Shown here: piece after piece, positions 9,629 to 19,152 of the stretch
Position numbering within the stretch: position 1 is the stretch's first letter
Layout: each line of letters opens with the position of its first letter
From: Lunularia cruciata
Lineage: Eukaryota > Streptophyta > Marchantiopsida > Lunulariales > Lunulariaceae
Direction of reading: 5' to 3'
Assembly: GCA_948567375.1 (NCBI GenBank)
Contig: OX419758.1
Coordinates: forward strand, 687,001-751,000
DNA: 64,000 nt
Notes under the pieces: generated by a model
The model's database searches: none
What the model saw: only the letters and a program-made list of their open reading frames with translations
What the model was told of the DNA's origin: nothing
Program-made: the position numbers and the translations under genes

Positions 9629-11367
9629 ACAACACCATCACGTCCTTCTAACACAAGGACTCCAGATGGCAAAACCTCACGCACTCTCAAGATAGTGCGG
9701 CCTGTAGAAACATCAAGTGTCGTCGGTGCTGTCTGCTGTAGATATACATAGTTGCCTGGATGAAATCGATGGATCGAGGGTCTATAACCTCCTCCTCGAA
9801 TGGTAGCATAGCATAAAGTATCTCTATGCTGAGCAATCGCCAAGTTCTCAAAGGCCATCGGCATCACTCTCCAAAAGATCTCTGCCCGCTGAGAACATGC
9901 GCTCATCCATACACCGGGGTCATCCAAGTCCAAAACTACAGTAGCATCTCGACAAATGGCTGCAGGTAAATCTGGATCTCGTCCATAGAGTAGAAAGTAT
10001 GGAGAGAAGGATGCTAAGGAGGCTTGCCGGCTGAACCGATAGCCCATGGCCAACCAAGGTAACTGGAGATCCCAATCTCCCAAGTGGCCTCTCTGCAAAC
10101 CATACTTTCGCAATCCTCTCTTCACCGTCTGAACCACTCTCTCTGCTAAGCCATCTGTCTCAGGGTGATCTCGGGATGTAGTACGATGATCAATCAAAGC
10201 CTTGTCACACAAGACCTGAAACTCTCCCAAGAACTTTGTACCCTGATCAGTTAAAACCTCAGCTGGTGCACCAAAATGACTAAGAACTCGATCCAGGAAC
10301 GAGTGAGCTGTCCCTTCACTAGACTTGTCAGCAAGTGCCACCAACTCAATCCACTTGGAGAAGTGCTCCACCATCACCAAAACATACCGATGATGTCTCA
10401 CAGTCAGCGGTAAAGGTCCGGCGAAGTCCAAACTCCAACGATAACCCAATCCCATGATAGGTAATGGGTGTAATTGTGGCGTAGGAGCATTGAATGATGC
10501 TCTAACTCGGTCACAAACCATACATCTGGCAACAAACTGTTGTACCTCGGTCTGCATACCGCGCCACCAATAATGACTCTGAAGTAAGCTATATGTATGC
10601 TTTACTCCAAAATGTCCTAGCTCCTCATGAGCATGACGGACCAATTGTGGTCTCTGTGATGGAAGTGGTACTACTCGCACTCTACCATCCTCCCATACAT
10701 GCAAAAGGTGTCTACCCTCCAATCTGAACCGTCTGGCTCGCTGAAGAACACGGTCTCTCTCCTTGGCCCCAACTGTGCCACCCACAACACCAGTGCGAAT
10801 ATAGTCCATCACTAAGACATCATCATGAATGTCTCGCTGAACTGTACCAATATCTTCACTCTTTGGATCTGTGACCTCAATAACTCCTCCTGTATGCACT
10901 GAGAGAGATACCACCAAAGTCTCTGCAAATATACACAGAAAGGCCGATGCATGCCAACCTGGCACCATCTCCTCATCTGTCTCACCATGCCAACGTGCTC
11001 CGGTCTGATCTTGCTGGCTGGGACATGGGTTTCTACTCAACCCATCTGCATCACGGTTCACCACTCCAGGTCTGTGAACAACCGTGAAATCATACTCCTG
11101 TAAAATCAGAGCCCATCGTGCAAGCTTCCCTGAAAGCTTGTCGGACTCCATCAACCACTTCAATGGCTGATGATCAGTGATGAGAGTGAAGGGGTTACCA
11201 AATAGGTAACATCGGAGATGTGCTACTGCCCAAACTGCTGCCAAGCACTCTCCCTCATATGAACTATACTTCACCTCCGCTGAATTGTTGGAGCGACTAG
11301 CATAGGCCACCACAAACTCCTTCTCCTCATCATCATGCTGGGTAAGCACCGCTCCAAGCCCCAACAT
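9544..11367 (-). CDS. RNase H and integrase of element C
   Basis: Residues 1-115 are RNase H: a worn GLGAVLTQ start, YASRS, YSSYEGECLAAVWA and TDHQPLKWL are visible. Integrase follows: an HHCC zinc region (HAHEELGHFGVKHTYSLLQ ... CMVCDRV), then the catalytic core with SLDFAGPLP, LTDQGTKFLG and the DHPETDGLAERVVQ segment carrying the catalytic Glu. These are standard Gypsy enzymes for RNA removal and integration of the cDNA. The stretch is open for about 600 codons, long for an old element. The C-terminus runs towards the PHD finger. Confidence 0.9.
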   Translation of the reverse strand: MLGLGAVLTQHDDEEKEFVVAYASRSNNSAEVKYSSYEGECLAAVWAVAHLRCYLFGNPFTLITDHQPLKWLMESDKLSGKLARWALILQEYDFTVVHRPGVVNRDADGLSRNPCPSQQDQTGARWHGETDEEMVPGWHASAFLCIFAETLVVSLSVHTGGVIEVTDPKSEDIGTVQRDIHDDVLVMDYIRTGVVGGTVGAKERDRVLQRARRFRLEGRHLLHVWEDGRVRVVPLPSQRPQLVRHAHEELGHFGVKHTYSLLQSHYWWRGMQTEVQQFVARCMVCDRVRASFNAPTPQLHPLPIMGLGYRWSLDFAGPLPLTVRHHRYVLVMVEHFSKWIELVALADKSSEGTAHSFLDRVLSHFGAPAEVLTDQGTKFLGEFQVLCDKALIDHRTTSRDHPETDGLAERVVQTVKRGLRKYGLQRGHLGDWDLQLPWLAMGYRFSRQASLASFSPYFLLYGRDPDLPAAICRDATVVLDLDDPGVWMSACSQRAEIFWRVMPMAFENLAIAQHRDTLCYATIRGGGYRPSIHRFHPGNYVYLQQTAPTTLDVSTGRTILRVREVLPSGVLVLEGRDGVVWKDHVRHATFQTLMVLWTQACHLYVQA

Positions 11368-11594
11368 ACTCCAATCAGTGTGAACCTGAAATGGTCATCC
11401 CCTGATCGGTCTCCTCAAAATAGGAGCAGATGTCAACCTCTCCTTGAGCTCTACAAAAGCTCTCTCCTGCTCATCTCCCCAACACCACTCCTGTGTAAGC
11501 TTGGTCAGCTTCGTCAAGGCCTTGGCAATGGCACTAAATCCTCTAACATAGCGGCGATAGAAGTTCGCCAACCCAAGGAATGCTCACACTCTGC

Positions 11595-12395
11595 TCACAT
11601 CCGTAGGCCAAGGAATACGTGCAATAGCCTCCACCTTGGTCTGCTGAACACCAAGTCCTCCAAGGTAGATAGTGTGACCCAAATACTCAACCTGCTCATG
11701 GAAGAACCTACACTTCCCAGGATGTAATTTGAGTCCTGAGATCTCAACCTCTCAAACACCTCCAACAACTGTCTCTCATGCTCCTCCACAATAGTGCTAT
11801 AAACCAAAATGTCATCAATATAGCACCGAGCAAAATCCAATCTAGCTAGGATCCTATCCATGACCCTCTGGAACTCAATGGGAGCGTTCTTCAACCCAAA
11901 TGGTAAGAACCTCCACTGATATAACACATCCTTGCCGTGAGGATCAATAGCCCAAAATGTTGTCTTTGACTTATCCTCCTCCCTGATCGGCAACTAATGA
12001 TATCCCGCTCGAAGATCCAAAGTACTGAAGACCTTTGCATGCCCAATCGCATCAAAAATCTCCTCCGTTGTAGGCATGGCATACCGATCAGCCCTAGTCT
12101 GTCGGTTGATAGGACGGTAATCTCCACACATCCGCCTATCTGTATAGTTGCCATGCATATCCTTCTTGGCTGGCATCACTGTCGCTGATACATACTCTCC
12201 ATGTGAAATCTCCACCAAACCAGCCTCAAAAAGGTCAATACTCCGGCTCTGAATCAATGTCCTCTCCATCTCACTATATCGATAAGGACGTCGGAAAACT
12301 GGTGTGTCACTAGTCAGCTCAATCCGTATACCAGGTCCCTTCACAGCACCCAAATCCTTCATATTGAAAGCAAAACAACTCGTGTGACTCCTCAA
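11595..12395 (-). CDS. Reverse transcriptase of element C
   Basis: Seen in order: FRRPYRYSEMER, CGDYRPINRQT, FSTLDLRAGYH, FLPFGLKNAP and the catalytic YIDDILVYS box. This is a Ty3/Gypsy reverse transcriptase of a non-chromovirus type, to judge from the domain order. The matching part of the older copy lies at 7440-7941. The region is fossil and broken in a few places. Confidence 0.85.
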
Positions 12396-12399
12396 GAAC

Positions 12400-12830
12400 C
12401 TCCAAACCCTCCGTCTTTCCTCTCCAGTAAGCTTGGGTCCAAGATCTGGCTCCCAAGTATCCTCTGTAACTATAGTAGGAGTGGAAGACGTACTGACTGG
12501 CTGCTACACTGGGCCCTTGGGAGCAATGGTGTCATGCTCCCGACCACTAGAGGTCCCAACCTCTGTGTGAAAAACTCCCTCCACTCTGGCTGCAAGCTCC
12601 ATACGTCCTCTGGCTGCATCCCATGTGGACCAAGGGTGTAATCCAAGTAGCCCACGCTCACCTGGATGGACTCCAAGTAGACCACTCTCCCTAGTAGCTA
12701 CTGGATGTGTCCCAAGAATACCATGTCCACTCGGTCCATCGCCCCCAGCATGTGCTTGAATCATCTCGATAGGCATAGGGCTCACAAGTGTCCAAGTGGT
12801 GATGCCTATCAAGCGCATCCTACGCTGCTC
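12400..12830 (-). other. Linker between methyltransferase and reverse transcriptase of element C
   Basis: The translation is low in complexity and rich in Gly, His and Pro (GHGILGTHPVATRESGLLGV and similar repeats). No domain is recognised. It probably connects the methyltransferase to reverse transcriptase in the polyprotein. Confidence 0.5.
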
Positions 12831-14111
12831 TGCCAAACCAAGGCTCACAATCCAGGTCAAACAGTTCAGGTCCATAGCCTGACCTAACACCTGACGCCTG
12901 GATGCCTCTGACATTGCTGGAACAGCGGTAATACCGGTGCGAAAACCCATCGCCCGCTCTCTCTCATCAGCATTGGGCTCCACCAACTGCTGTGACTGTG
13001 AGTCCCAAACAAGTCCAGGTCCTCCCTCTCAAAAAGCATGAGAGCCTGGGAAACTCATGAGTGTGGGAAATGCAGCTCTAGGCTGTCCAACTAGGTTCAC
13101 CACTGTCATAGGTGACCTATCAGCCACTACCACTGTCTGAGACTGACGTCCAACATCCAAGATATCATCAACAAGAATGTGGTCCAGTCGCTGAATCCCA
13201 TCATAAGCATGATGTAGAACCTCTTTGGGTAAGAGGTTCGTCCACCAAAGACGAAGACGATGAGCCCGTGATCCCACTCTAGCTGCATCTAACAATACAG
13301 TAGGTCCCATCCAAGAATGGACTTGATGTGTACTTGCCACCACTCTAGTGCGAGAATCACCCAACAAAGGAACGTTCTCCAAAAGGTAAGCTGGAGAAAC
13401 AGACTGATGAACCTGGAGATGTCGTAATATCCGTAACATCTCCCAAAACACACCAGAACGAGGATCCTGAAGACCCAAACCGCGGCCCGCACGTGTATGT
13501 CCCTGACATGGCCATCCAGAAATCACCAAGTGAACAGGCCCCTGTCTCTCTAGGTCATGCGCCCCTAGTAAGGAAATGTCTCCTGGTAAGGCGTTCTGGT
13601 AACCTCTGACTGCTGACATCGGTAATAACTCCGGATACCGATAGGCCAAGTGTGCCACATGATGTAGAGAGACTTGCCTAGCAGTCTCATCTCTCTCTAC
13701 ATACAAGTACCTCTGTACTCGGATACCCGCCTGTAACACCGCAGCTAGTCCGGTGCTGATCCTACCAAACAACTCCAATAGGCATATCCCCTCTACTGGG
13801 TATTGCCAAGCAATGAGTGTGGTATCCAGAGGTGTCAAAGCAATTGCCTCTAGAGGCTCATCCTCACACTCATCCCCTGATGGTATGAAGGCTCCACTCC
13901 AAGCCTGCTGCACCAACTGATCTGCATGCTGCTGCAATGCCTCCTCGGAACTCCACAATGGAACATCCAAGGTGGATGGAACAATCCCACTCGTACTCCA
14001 TAGCCGAGTGATCTCCTTTGGTACTGGAGTGTCCTCTGTATGGGCGTTCCCCTCCAACAAGTCACCAGGCCAAGTAACTGCACCGTTGAAAGCTAAAACT
14101 GATGCTGCCAT
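12830..14111 (-). CDS. DNMT3-like cytosine-5 DNA methyltransferase domain inside element C
   Basis: About 110 N-terminal residues of unknown nature precede the enzyme. Motif I is LELFGRISTG (residues 112-121, S-adenosylmethionine binding). Motif IV is GWPCQGHTRAG with the catalytic Cys at 202. Motif VI is ENV at 245-247. Motif VIII is AHRLR (283-287), followed by WWTNLLP, close to the AHRARYFWGNLP of animal DNMT3. A FPTLMSFPGSHAF stretch follows, and then a motif X region (AMGFRTGIT ... RRQVLGQAMDLN). The motifs run I to X in the usual order, not the rearranged order of plant DRM enzymes. The domain sits between protease and reverse transcriptase, so it was probably made as part of the polyprotein. 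All catalytic motifs are recognisable. Confidence 0.92.
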
Positions 14112-14311
14112 GGTCCCGGACTGTAGTGAGCCAAGACTGCCACTACTGAAGTGTACTCGTAGGCGACATACCCGTCCCTCACCAGACTGCCAACCAAGTC
14201 TATAAGAGGCTGTCTCCTCCTAATAGTCAATGCTGAAACCCATAGGGTATAACACTGCTCCCCCAACTAGCACATCATATGACTCAACTATCGTCGCAAT
14301 AGCCTGAGCTC

Positions 14312-15154
14312 TCACACCGAGCTATTAGTCGGATGACCAGGCTGAACCTGGACAACAAGCTCCCCACGTGTGATGTATTGTGTTGAACCACCACCTAGAG
14401 ATGTCTGGATCTGAAATGGACACCTCTCCACATCGGTCTTCCGTAACTCCAGACCAACAACTGCAGCCTTCCCCAACATAAGGGGCTGCGCACCAGAGTC
14501 TAACAAGACTCTTTGTGGTGTATAGACCTTCCCTGAAGGTCCCACTAAACAAAAGATCCCCCTCTGGTTATCCAATAGGACAACACCAGGTGTAAACCGT
14601 GCTCTCTCAAAGGCCGGTCTAGCTGGCAACTCCTCCAATCTAGCCGTTGCTGCCTGCCATAAACCATTGGTCGCTGAACGGATCCCATCCTCCTCAACCA
14701 AGTCAGCTCCACTACCAACCACCTCTGCTCTAGTAGTAGGAACTGCACCATCCCTACTCTCACACAACATGGCAGCCAATCGGAATGGGGCTGGGTCAAC
14801 TCCCAATGTAAACATGTCACTGGCTGAAAATAAAGGATGCCGCATAATCAGCTGAGCCGCCCCCAACATCATGCCAGACTCAGTCTGTGTAGTAGCAGGT
14901 GGCTGACTAGCAGGTACTCCATCAGGTACTTCATCACCACCTACCACACCTGCACTGGGACGTCTAGGAACCATGGATGTCGTCTGCAATGCCTTAGATA
15001 GCGTGAAAGACTGGGGAAGTCTGACCTGTCTCCCAACCTCTCCTCTCTGTGGGTCCAACTCCACTGATGCTCCTCTAGGCTTTGGAGCACGTATTGCACT
15101 CCTAGTCACTGCTGCAGATGCATCTACCTGTGCTGCTCCGCACATGAAGTCCAA
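14312..15154 (-). CDS. Aspartic protease of element C with N-terminal extension
   Basis: The active-site motif is LLDSGAQPLMLGKA near residues 236-249, preceded by a hydrophobic strand (GKVYTPQRVL). Gypsy proteases cut the gag-pol polyprotein. The first 200 residues form a variable region rich in Ala, Pro and Ser without a known domain. It lies between gag and the methyltransferase. Confidence 0.8.
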   Translation of the reverse strand: MDFMCGAAQVDASAAVTRSAIRAPKPRGASVELDPQRGEVGRQVRLPQSFTLSKALQTTSMVPRRPSAGVVGGDEVPDGVPASQPPATTQTESGMMLGAAQLIMRHPLFSASDMFTLGVDPAPFRLAAMLCESRDGAVPTTRAEVVGSGADLVEEDGIRSATNGLWQAATARLEELPARPAFERARFTPGVVLLDNQRGIFCLVGPSGKVYTPQRVLLDSGAQPLMLGKAAVVGLELRKTDVERCPFQIQTSLGGGSTQYITRGELVVQVQPGHPTNSSV

Positions 15155-15211
15155 AGCATCTCTATCACCAGCATATGAGGTGGAAGCCTCAGCACCCGAA
15201 TCTGATCTCCT

Positions 15212-15571
15212 CTAAGCAATAGCCATACTAGCCAATCTCTGCTCCAACTGCTCAATCCGAGTAGTCATAGCTGTGTCAGAAGTAAGGGCAGGTACTGCAC
15301 CCCTACTAGGTGTAGATCCTCTACCACCACCTCTACCACCTTGTCCTCCATGAACTAGAGCTCCTCTACTACCTGCCATAGCAGCTCTACCACTCCGTAA
15401 CTCCGGGTGTAGGTCAAAACACCGGTCACTAGTGTGACCAAATCTATGGCAATGCTCACACTGCCTCTGTGTTGGCTGTGATGCACCAGAGGTATCAGGT
15501 CCGCTGCCCTGAGTACACTCTCTCCTATGGTGAGGTCCACCACAAGTCCAACAAGCAACACCACCACTCAC
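15212..15571 (-). CDS. Zinc-knuckle part of element C gag
   Basis: Two knuckles are visible: CWTCGGPHHRREC (slightly off-standard spacing) and CEHCHRFGHTSDRC (canonical CX2CX4HX4C). A Gly/Arg-rich stretch follows (GGQGGRGGGRGSTPSRG), typical of nucleic-acid binding. A short C-terminal coiled coil (IEQLEQRLASM) ends the piece. These are nucleocapsid-type functions that bind the element RNA. Confidence 0.85.
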   Translation of the reverse strand: MSGGVACWTCGGPHHRRECTQGSGPDTSGASQPTQRQCEHCHRFGHTSDRCFDLHPELRSGRAAMAGSRGALVHGGQGGRGGGRGSTPSRGAVPALTSDTAMTTRIEQLEQRLASMAIA

Positions 15572-15661
15572 TGGCTGCTGCTGACCCGAAAATGAGGGTA
15601 AGGGTCTAACTCCACTAGGCCCTCCACTCGCTCCATAGGATCTGGGCTGTCCACCCTGTCC

Positions 15662-16688
15662 TCAAAAACCAACTGGGCGTGGTGCACTTTGCTGCACTCT
15701 AGAAGAAGTCACAGTTGTGGATGAGGTCTCCCTACCAAATCCAGATGTCACCACTCTCTCCTCCACCATGTTGAGCTCAATACGCTCAGCCAAACCAAAG
15801 ACTACTGCCAGAGTGGGCGAAGTAGCCTGCAACAACGTAGCATCACGAACTCTACGTCGCAACTCCCTGTCCAGTATCCCATACCAAAACTGGACTGCCT
15901 GGGCCTCAGTAACTCCTTGAGTGAAACTGATCAACTGCCTCATGCGAGTGTATGCCTCGCGTAGGCTCTCTCCAGCCTTCTGCTGGAACTCCTGCAAGCT
16001 CCTCAGCTTGTCAGTCCGCACTCCCTGGTAGTTCTGCCTCAAACATAGGAAGAACTCCACCATGGGGTTAAACCCCGGTACCACACCACCTCCTGCAGCG
16101 GTACCTCCACTCGTAGTAGCACTATCTCCAGCTAGTGCACCTCCACTAGCTCCACCCACACTACTCGAGCTAGAACTCGTAGGTACAGCCGATCTACTCC
16201 TGGCCACCGAGCTTGAAGTGATGGAGACATAGTGTGGCGACCAATATTGTCTCCATAACTCAATCTCCTCCAAATGAGCTCTCCTGAACTCATGGTAGTC
16301 ATCCATCGGTGGACCCTCCAAGTGCTGAAACAACCCCTTCCATGCCATGAAGGGTGTGAACAAAGTTGGGTTCCGCATCTGCTGCAGATCACACCAACTA
16401 TCAAACTCCTGGATGAAGTCATCCAACTCAATGGTACCCACTGTACCAGAGTAACGCCTAGGGCCTTTGGAGGCCCCATAAATCTCGTCCATGTCCCACA
16501 ACAACGGTGCGGACACACCAAGTGCACTCTCAACTGAATCAGCTCCTATGTCGAACTCCAACTCAGAGTCAATCTCCTCCCTCACTGGGACGTGAGATAC
16601 AGGCTGATACTGAGCACCACTCCGAGTAAACCCACTGCGTACTGCAGGGCTAACTCCTCTGGAATCTCCAAAGAACTCCGTCGTGACC
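15662..16688 (-). CDS. Gag capsid-like region of element C
   Basis: The gag core is shown by LDDFIQEFDSWCDLQQ, FMAWKGLFQHLEGP and SLREAYTRMRQLISFTQGV, with the pattern of retrotransposon gag proteins. A Ser/Gly-rich low-complexity insert lies in the middle. The 5' end of gag is separated from its leader by the solo LTR at 16689-17367. The corresponding gag start in the other copy lies at 25340-25520. Confidence 0.8.
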
Positions 16689-17371
16689 TGTAACACCCAT
16701 TTGTGCATGTGTGTGGTATTGTGATATTTAGCTTGGTATTACAAGTACTTAAGAGATATAATTTATATAGAGATAAAGGATGGTTCTATATTAGTCATGG
16801 TTAGCTAAAGTTAGTCATAGCTAAGATAGATGGGACCTTACTTTAGAGGAAGTAGAAAAGATGAGCACCACTATTTTGGATTTTAGTGTGTTGACTTGGT
16901 ATTATTCCTAGGTGTTTGGCTTTGGAGAAAGAGTTGAGAACTCTTGGGCCCGCAAGTCTTTTTGTTTTGGATTCTTCTTTAGTCCAAGGATAGCCCATGT
17001 GAAGGAATCCTTGCTTTAGTGGTTGGGTCAAGATAAGGGGAATATGCCCATGTGAATGGATATTCCTTTCTACTTTTTGACTTTACTTGACTTTTAGTCT
17101 AGTAACTTGAGTTACTAGGGTAATTAGTAACTTTGGTACGTAACTATTTCACAAGTATATAAACAAGGGGTGAGGAGGTACTCATCATCCTTTCATTTGC
17201 AACTATCTCTCTCTCATTGAGTTCTCTAGTGAGCAATGTCTTGAGTCTTGGAGTGTTAGCCTTGGAGGAGTATGATGGAGTTGGGGTTCCTTGCCTTCTT
17301 AGTCCATGGTGCGCTACCATAATAGCCATCAGAGGTTCATCCTGAGTGAGAGACAGGCCGGCTCACAGACC
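16685..17371 (+). mobile_element. Solo LTR of family D inside element C, with GACC duplication
   Basis: TGTAACACCC (16689) to GGCTCACA (17367), 679 bp, flanked on both sides by GACC (16685-16688 and 17368-17371). The piece at 25500-25540 shows the empty site. It matches the D LTRs at 49582-50260, 58110-58798 and 62557-63245. It is the youngest layer of this nest. Solo LTRs form by recombination between the two LTRs of a full element. Confidence 0.9.
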
Positions 17372-17929
17372 ACGTAACTGCAACAGCAAACCCGAACCAT
17401 CAACTGCAATCACAAGTCGCAACCGCAAGTGCCCCACCAAGTGCCAACACCAACTAGACACCACCCACTAATGTAACTCTAACCGAGATAACTACACTAG
17501 GGGAAAGGCAACCTGTAACCTGCCATCATAACACGCACTCTCACGGTCTGCAAGTCATCACTTCCTGCCTCACCGGAGAGAAACAAAGGTAGTCTGACTG
17601 GTCATCACTCCAGCCTCACCACCGAGAGCACACCAGAGCACCAACGCTCAAAAGTCAGGGCACCTCACACAAACCTGGTGCACAAACAAGAAGCAGAGAA
17701 TGGAGGGGATCCAATCACAAGAAATCTAAACAAAAACCGTCCATCTCATAACACAACACGGGACTGACTCTGCCACCATTTGGCATTTGACATAAGAGTA
17801 GTTTGTATCTAAGTCCTAAGCTACCAGGATCACCAAGAATGGGATCAAACTGCCTCTCCTAGCCAAAGCTACATGTGTATAGATAACAATGGCGCAGTCA
17901 CTAGGACAACAAGTGAGGGTGGACCAGTT

Positions 17930-17990
17930 GGCTAGGGCACCAGTCTAGGAACAAGAGATCTAGGGGTCAAACCCTGTTGCGCACAATCTA
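17930..17990 (+). repeat. tRNA-like patch (A box and B box), probable SINE head
   Basis: GACCAGTTGGCTAGGGCACC resembles a polymerase III A box and GGGTCAAACCCTG a B box, spaced as in tRNA-derived SINEs. It is antisense to element C and is shared by the other C piece at about 26100-26160. The body does not fold into a full cloverleaf by eye, so I do not call a tRNA gene. Confidence 0.5.
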
Positions 17991-18051
17991 GCAGGAAAGG
18001 CAGATTTTGCCAACCAATGACCAAGATCTACTCTAAACTAGCTAGTCTCAC

Positions 18052-18073
18052 GCCAGCAAGTTGGCTTGCTGGC
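18052..18073. repeat. Perfect 9-bp hairpin in the C leader
   Basis: GCCAGCAAG, a TTGG loop, and CTTGCTGGC. The other copy (around 26232) keeps the arms with one change. It may be an RNA structure of the element transcript; the role is unknown. Confidence 0.6.
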
Positions 18074-18703
18074 CCTTCTGGCCCTTCTAGGCCTTCGTAG
18101 CCTCTCATAGCCCACAGCCCTATGCCTCGAAGCCTCGAAACGCCGAAATTTAGCCAAATGAGGCCTTTCTTGTTGCCACTTCGAACCTCCTCCAAAATTG
18201 GCAAAACTTCTCCAGATCTGCGAAACTCCTCCAAACTAGCAAAACTTCTCCAAATCTGGCCAACTAGCAAAACTCCTCCAATTCTGGCCCAAAATCTGAC
18301 GTAAACCCTAAAGATGGATGTCCGCCAAATCCCCCGCTAACTTTCCACTTGAGCCAAATTGACAAAACGGGTTTTTCCAAATCACAATTTCATGAGAAGA
18401 GCTTTCCAACTCCACCTTCAATTTCACTTTTTGAGCCCAACTCGTAGCAAATTGGTCCTGCCTTCACCTCCTGAGCTCAAAATCACAACACTGCACGAAA
18501 ACTGCTCCTTCTTTGCTCAAAATTTGGCCAGCACTTCCGCACACCGTCCGCCTAACTGCCAAATTTGCATCAACTACACGAGCTTCTGCACACTAAGGAA
18601 ACACAGAACCTGAATTGAGCTACCACGATCCACCAAGCTTGGAGATACCACCAACACTCAATGTTCCTGCACCCGATTTCCCCCTGACTTCACTTCTCTG
18701 ATG

Positions 18704-19152
18704 TAATCAGATTGCTTAACACTCTCAACTCAACTCAACTCAGATCAGTACTTGATCTGTCACTCTATAAACTGCCAACAACTGGGCACTGATTACAATC
18801 AAGCCACACCCACTCAAGCATAGAGAATCCAAGTGACGCTCGCCGGCCTCTGTCCACCATAGCCACGAACTCGAAAGCTCAACATCAAAGAAGTGAGCTC
18901 TCTGGAGCTCACTTCAAAACTATACCCCCTGGACTCGAGCTAGCCTTGAAACCCTAACGGTCCCGCTGACGGCACACTCGACGGTGCAAACGGTGCAAAG
19001 TGACGGTGGGCCCCACCGTGAAGTCAGTACCCCGAACACAAAATCTAACCGTCGGAAAGTAGTCCCTGAGAAACTGATAGAATAACTCTAACTACCATCA
19101 CTGGAACTCCAGTGTCTGAGCATCTAGATGCGGAACTACAAATGGCGTGACA
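18704..19152 (-). repeat. 5' LTR core of element C
   Basis: 449 bp, the same length as the 3' core at 8676-9124. In the sense direction it starts TGTCACGCC and ends CAATCTGATTA, running straight into the leader without the 107-bp block that ends the 3' LTR. Confidence 0.85.

Larger units (their letters stand above)
17372..18703 (-). other. Untranslated leader of element C
   Basis: About 1.3 kb lie between the 5' LTR core and gag. The other C piece (25520-26835) has the same leader, so it is part of the family. It contains the tRNA-like patch at 17930-17990 and a hairpin at 18052-18073. I found no convincing tRNA primer site directly after the LTR core, where the sense strand reads CATCAGAGAAGTG. 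Confidence 0.6.
8569..19152 (-). mobile_element. Gypsy family C retrotransposon with DNA methyltransferase and PHD finger
   Basis: This is a nearly full-length LTR element in minus orientation. Order in the sense direction: 5' LTR core (18704-19152), leader with a tRNA-like patch, gag with zinc knuckles, aspartic protease, DNMT3-like methyltransferase, reverse transcriptase, RNase H, integrase, PHD finger, 3' LTR (8569-9124). The ends are TGTCACGCC and GCACGACA. AAGG is duplicated at 8565-8568 and 19153-19156, and the unoccupied site in the A copy near 56310 reads with a single copy. The two 449-bp LTR cores differ at about 17-18 places, mostly transitions, so roughly 96% identity: clearly older than element B. 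It also contains a solo LTR. It has a handful of breaks, yet all domains are recognisable. Confidence 0.92.

Noticed and set aside
12830-14111. Host DNA methyltransferase gene
   Set aside because: The domain is flanked at both ends by the same retroelement's protease and reverse transcriptase on the same strand, and a relative at 4867-5000 has the same context.
17930-17990. Possible tRNA gene
   Set aside because: A and B boxes are present, but acceptor and anticodon stems do not pair well by eye, and the patch is part of a repeated retroelement leader.
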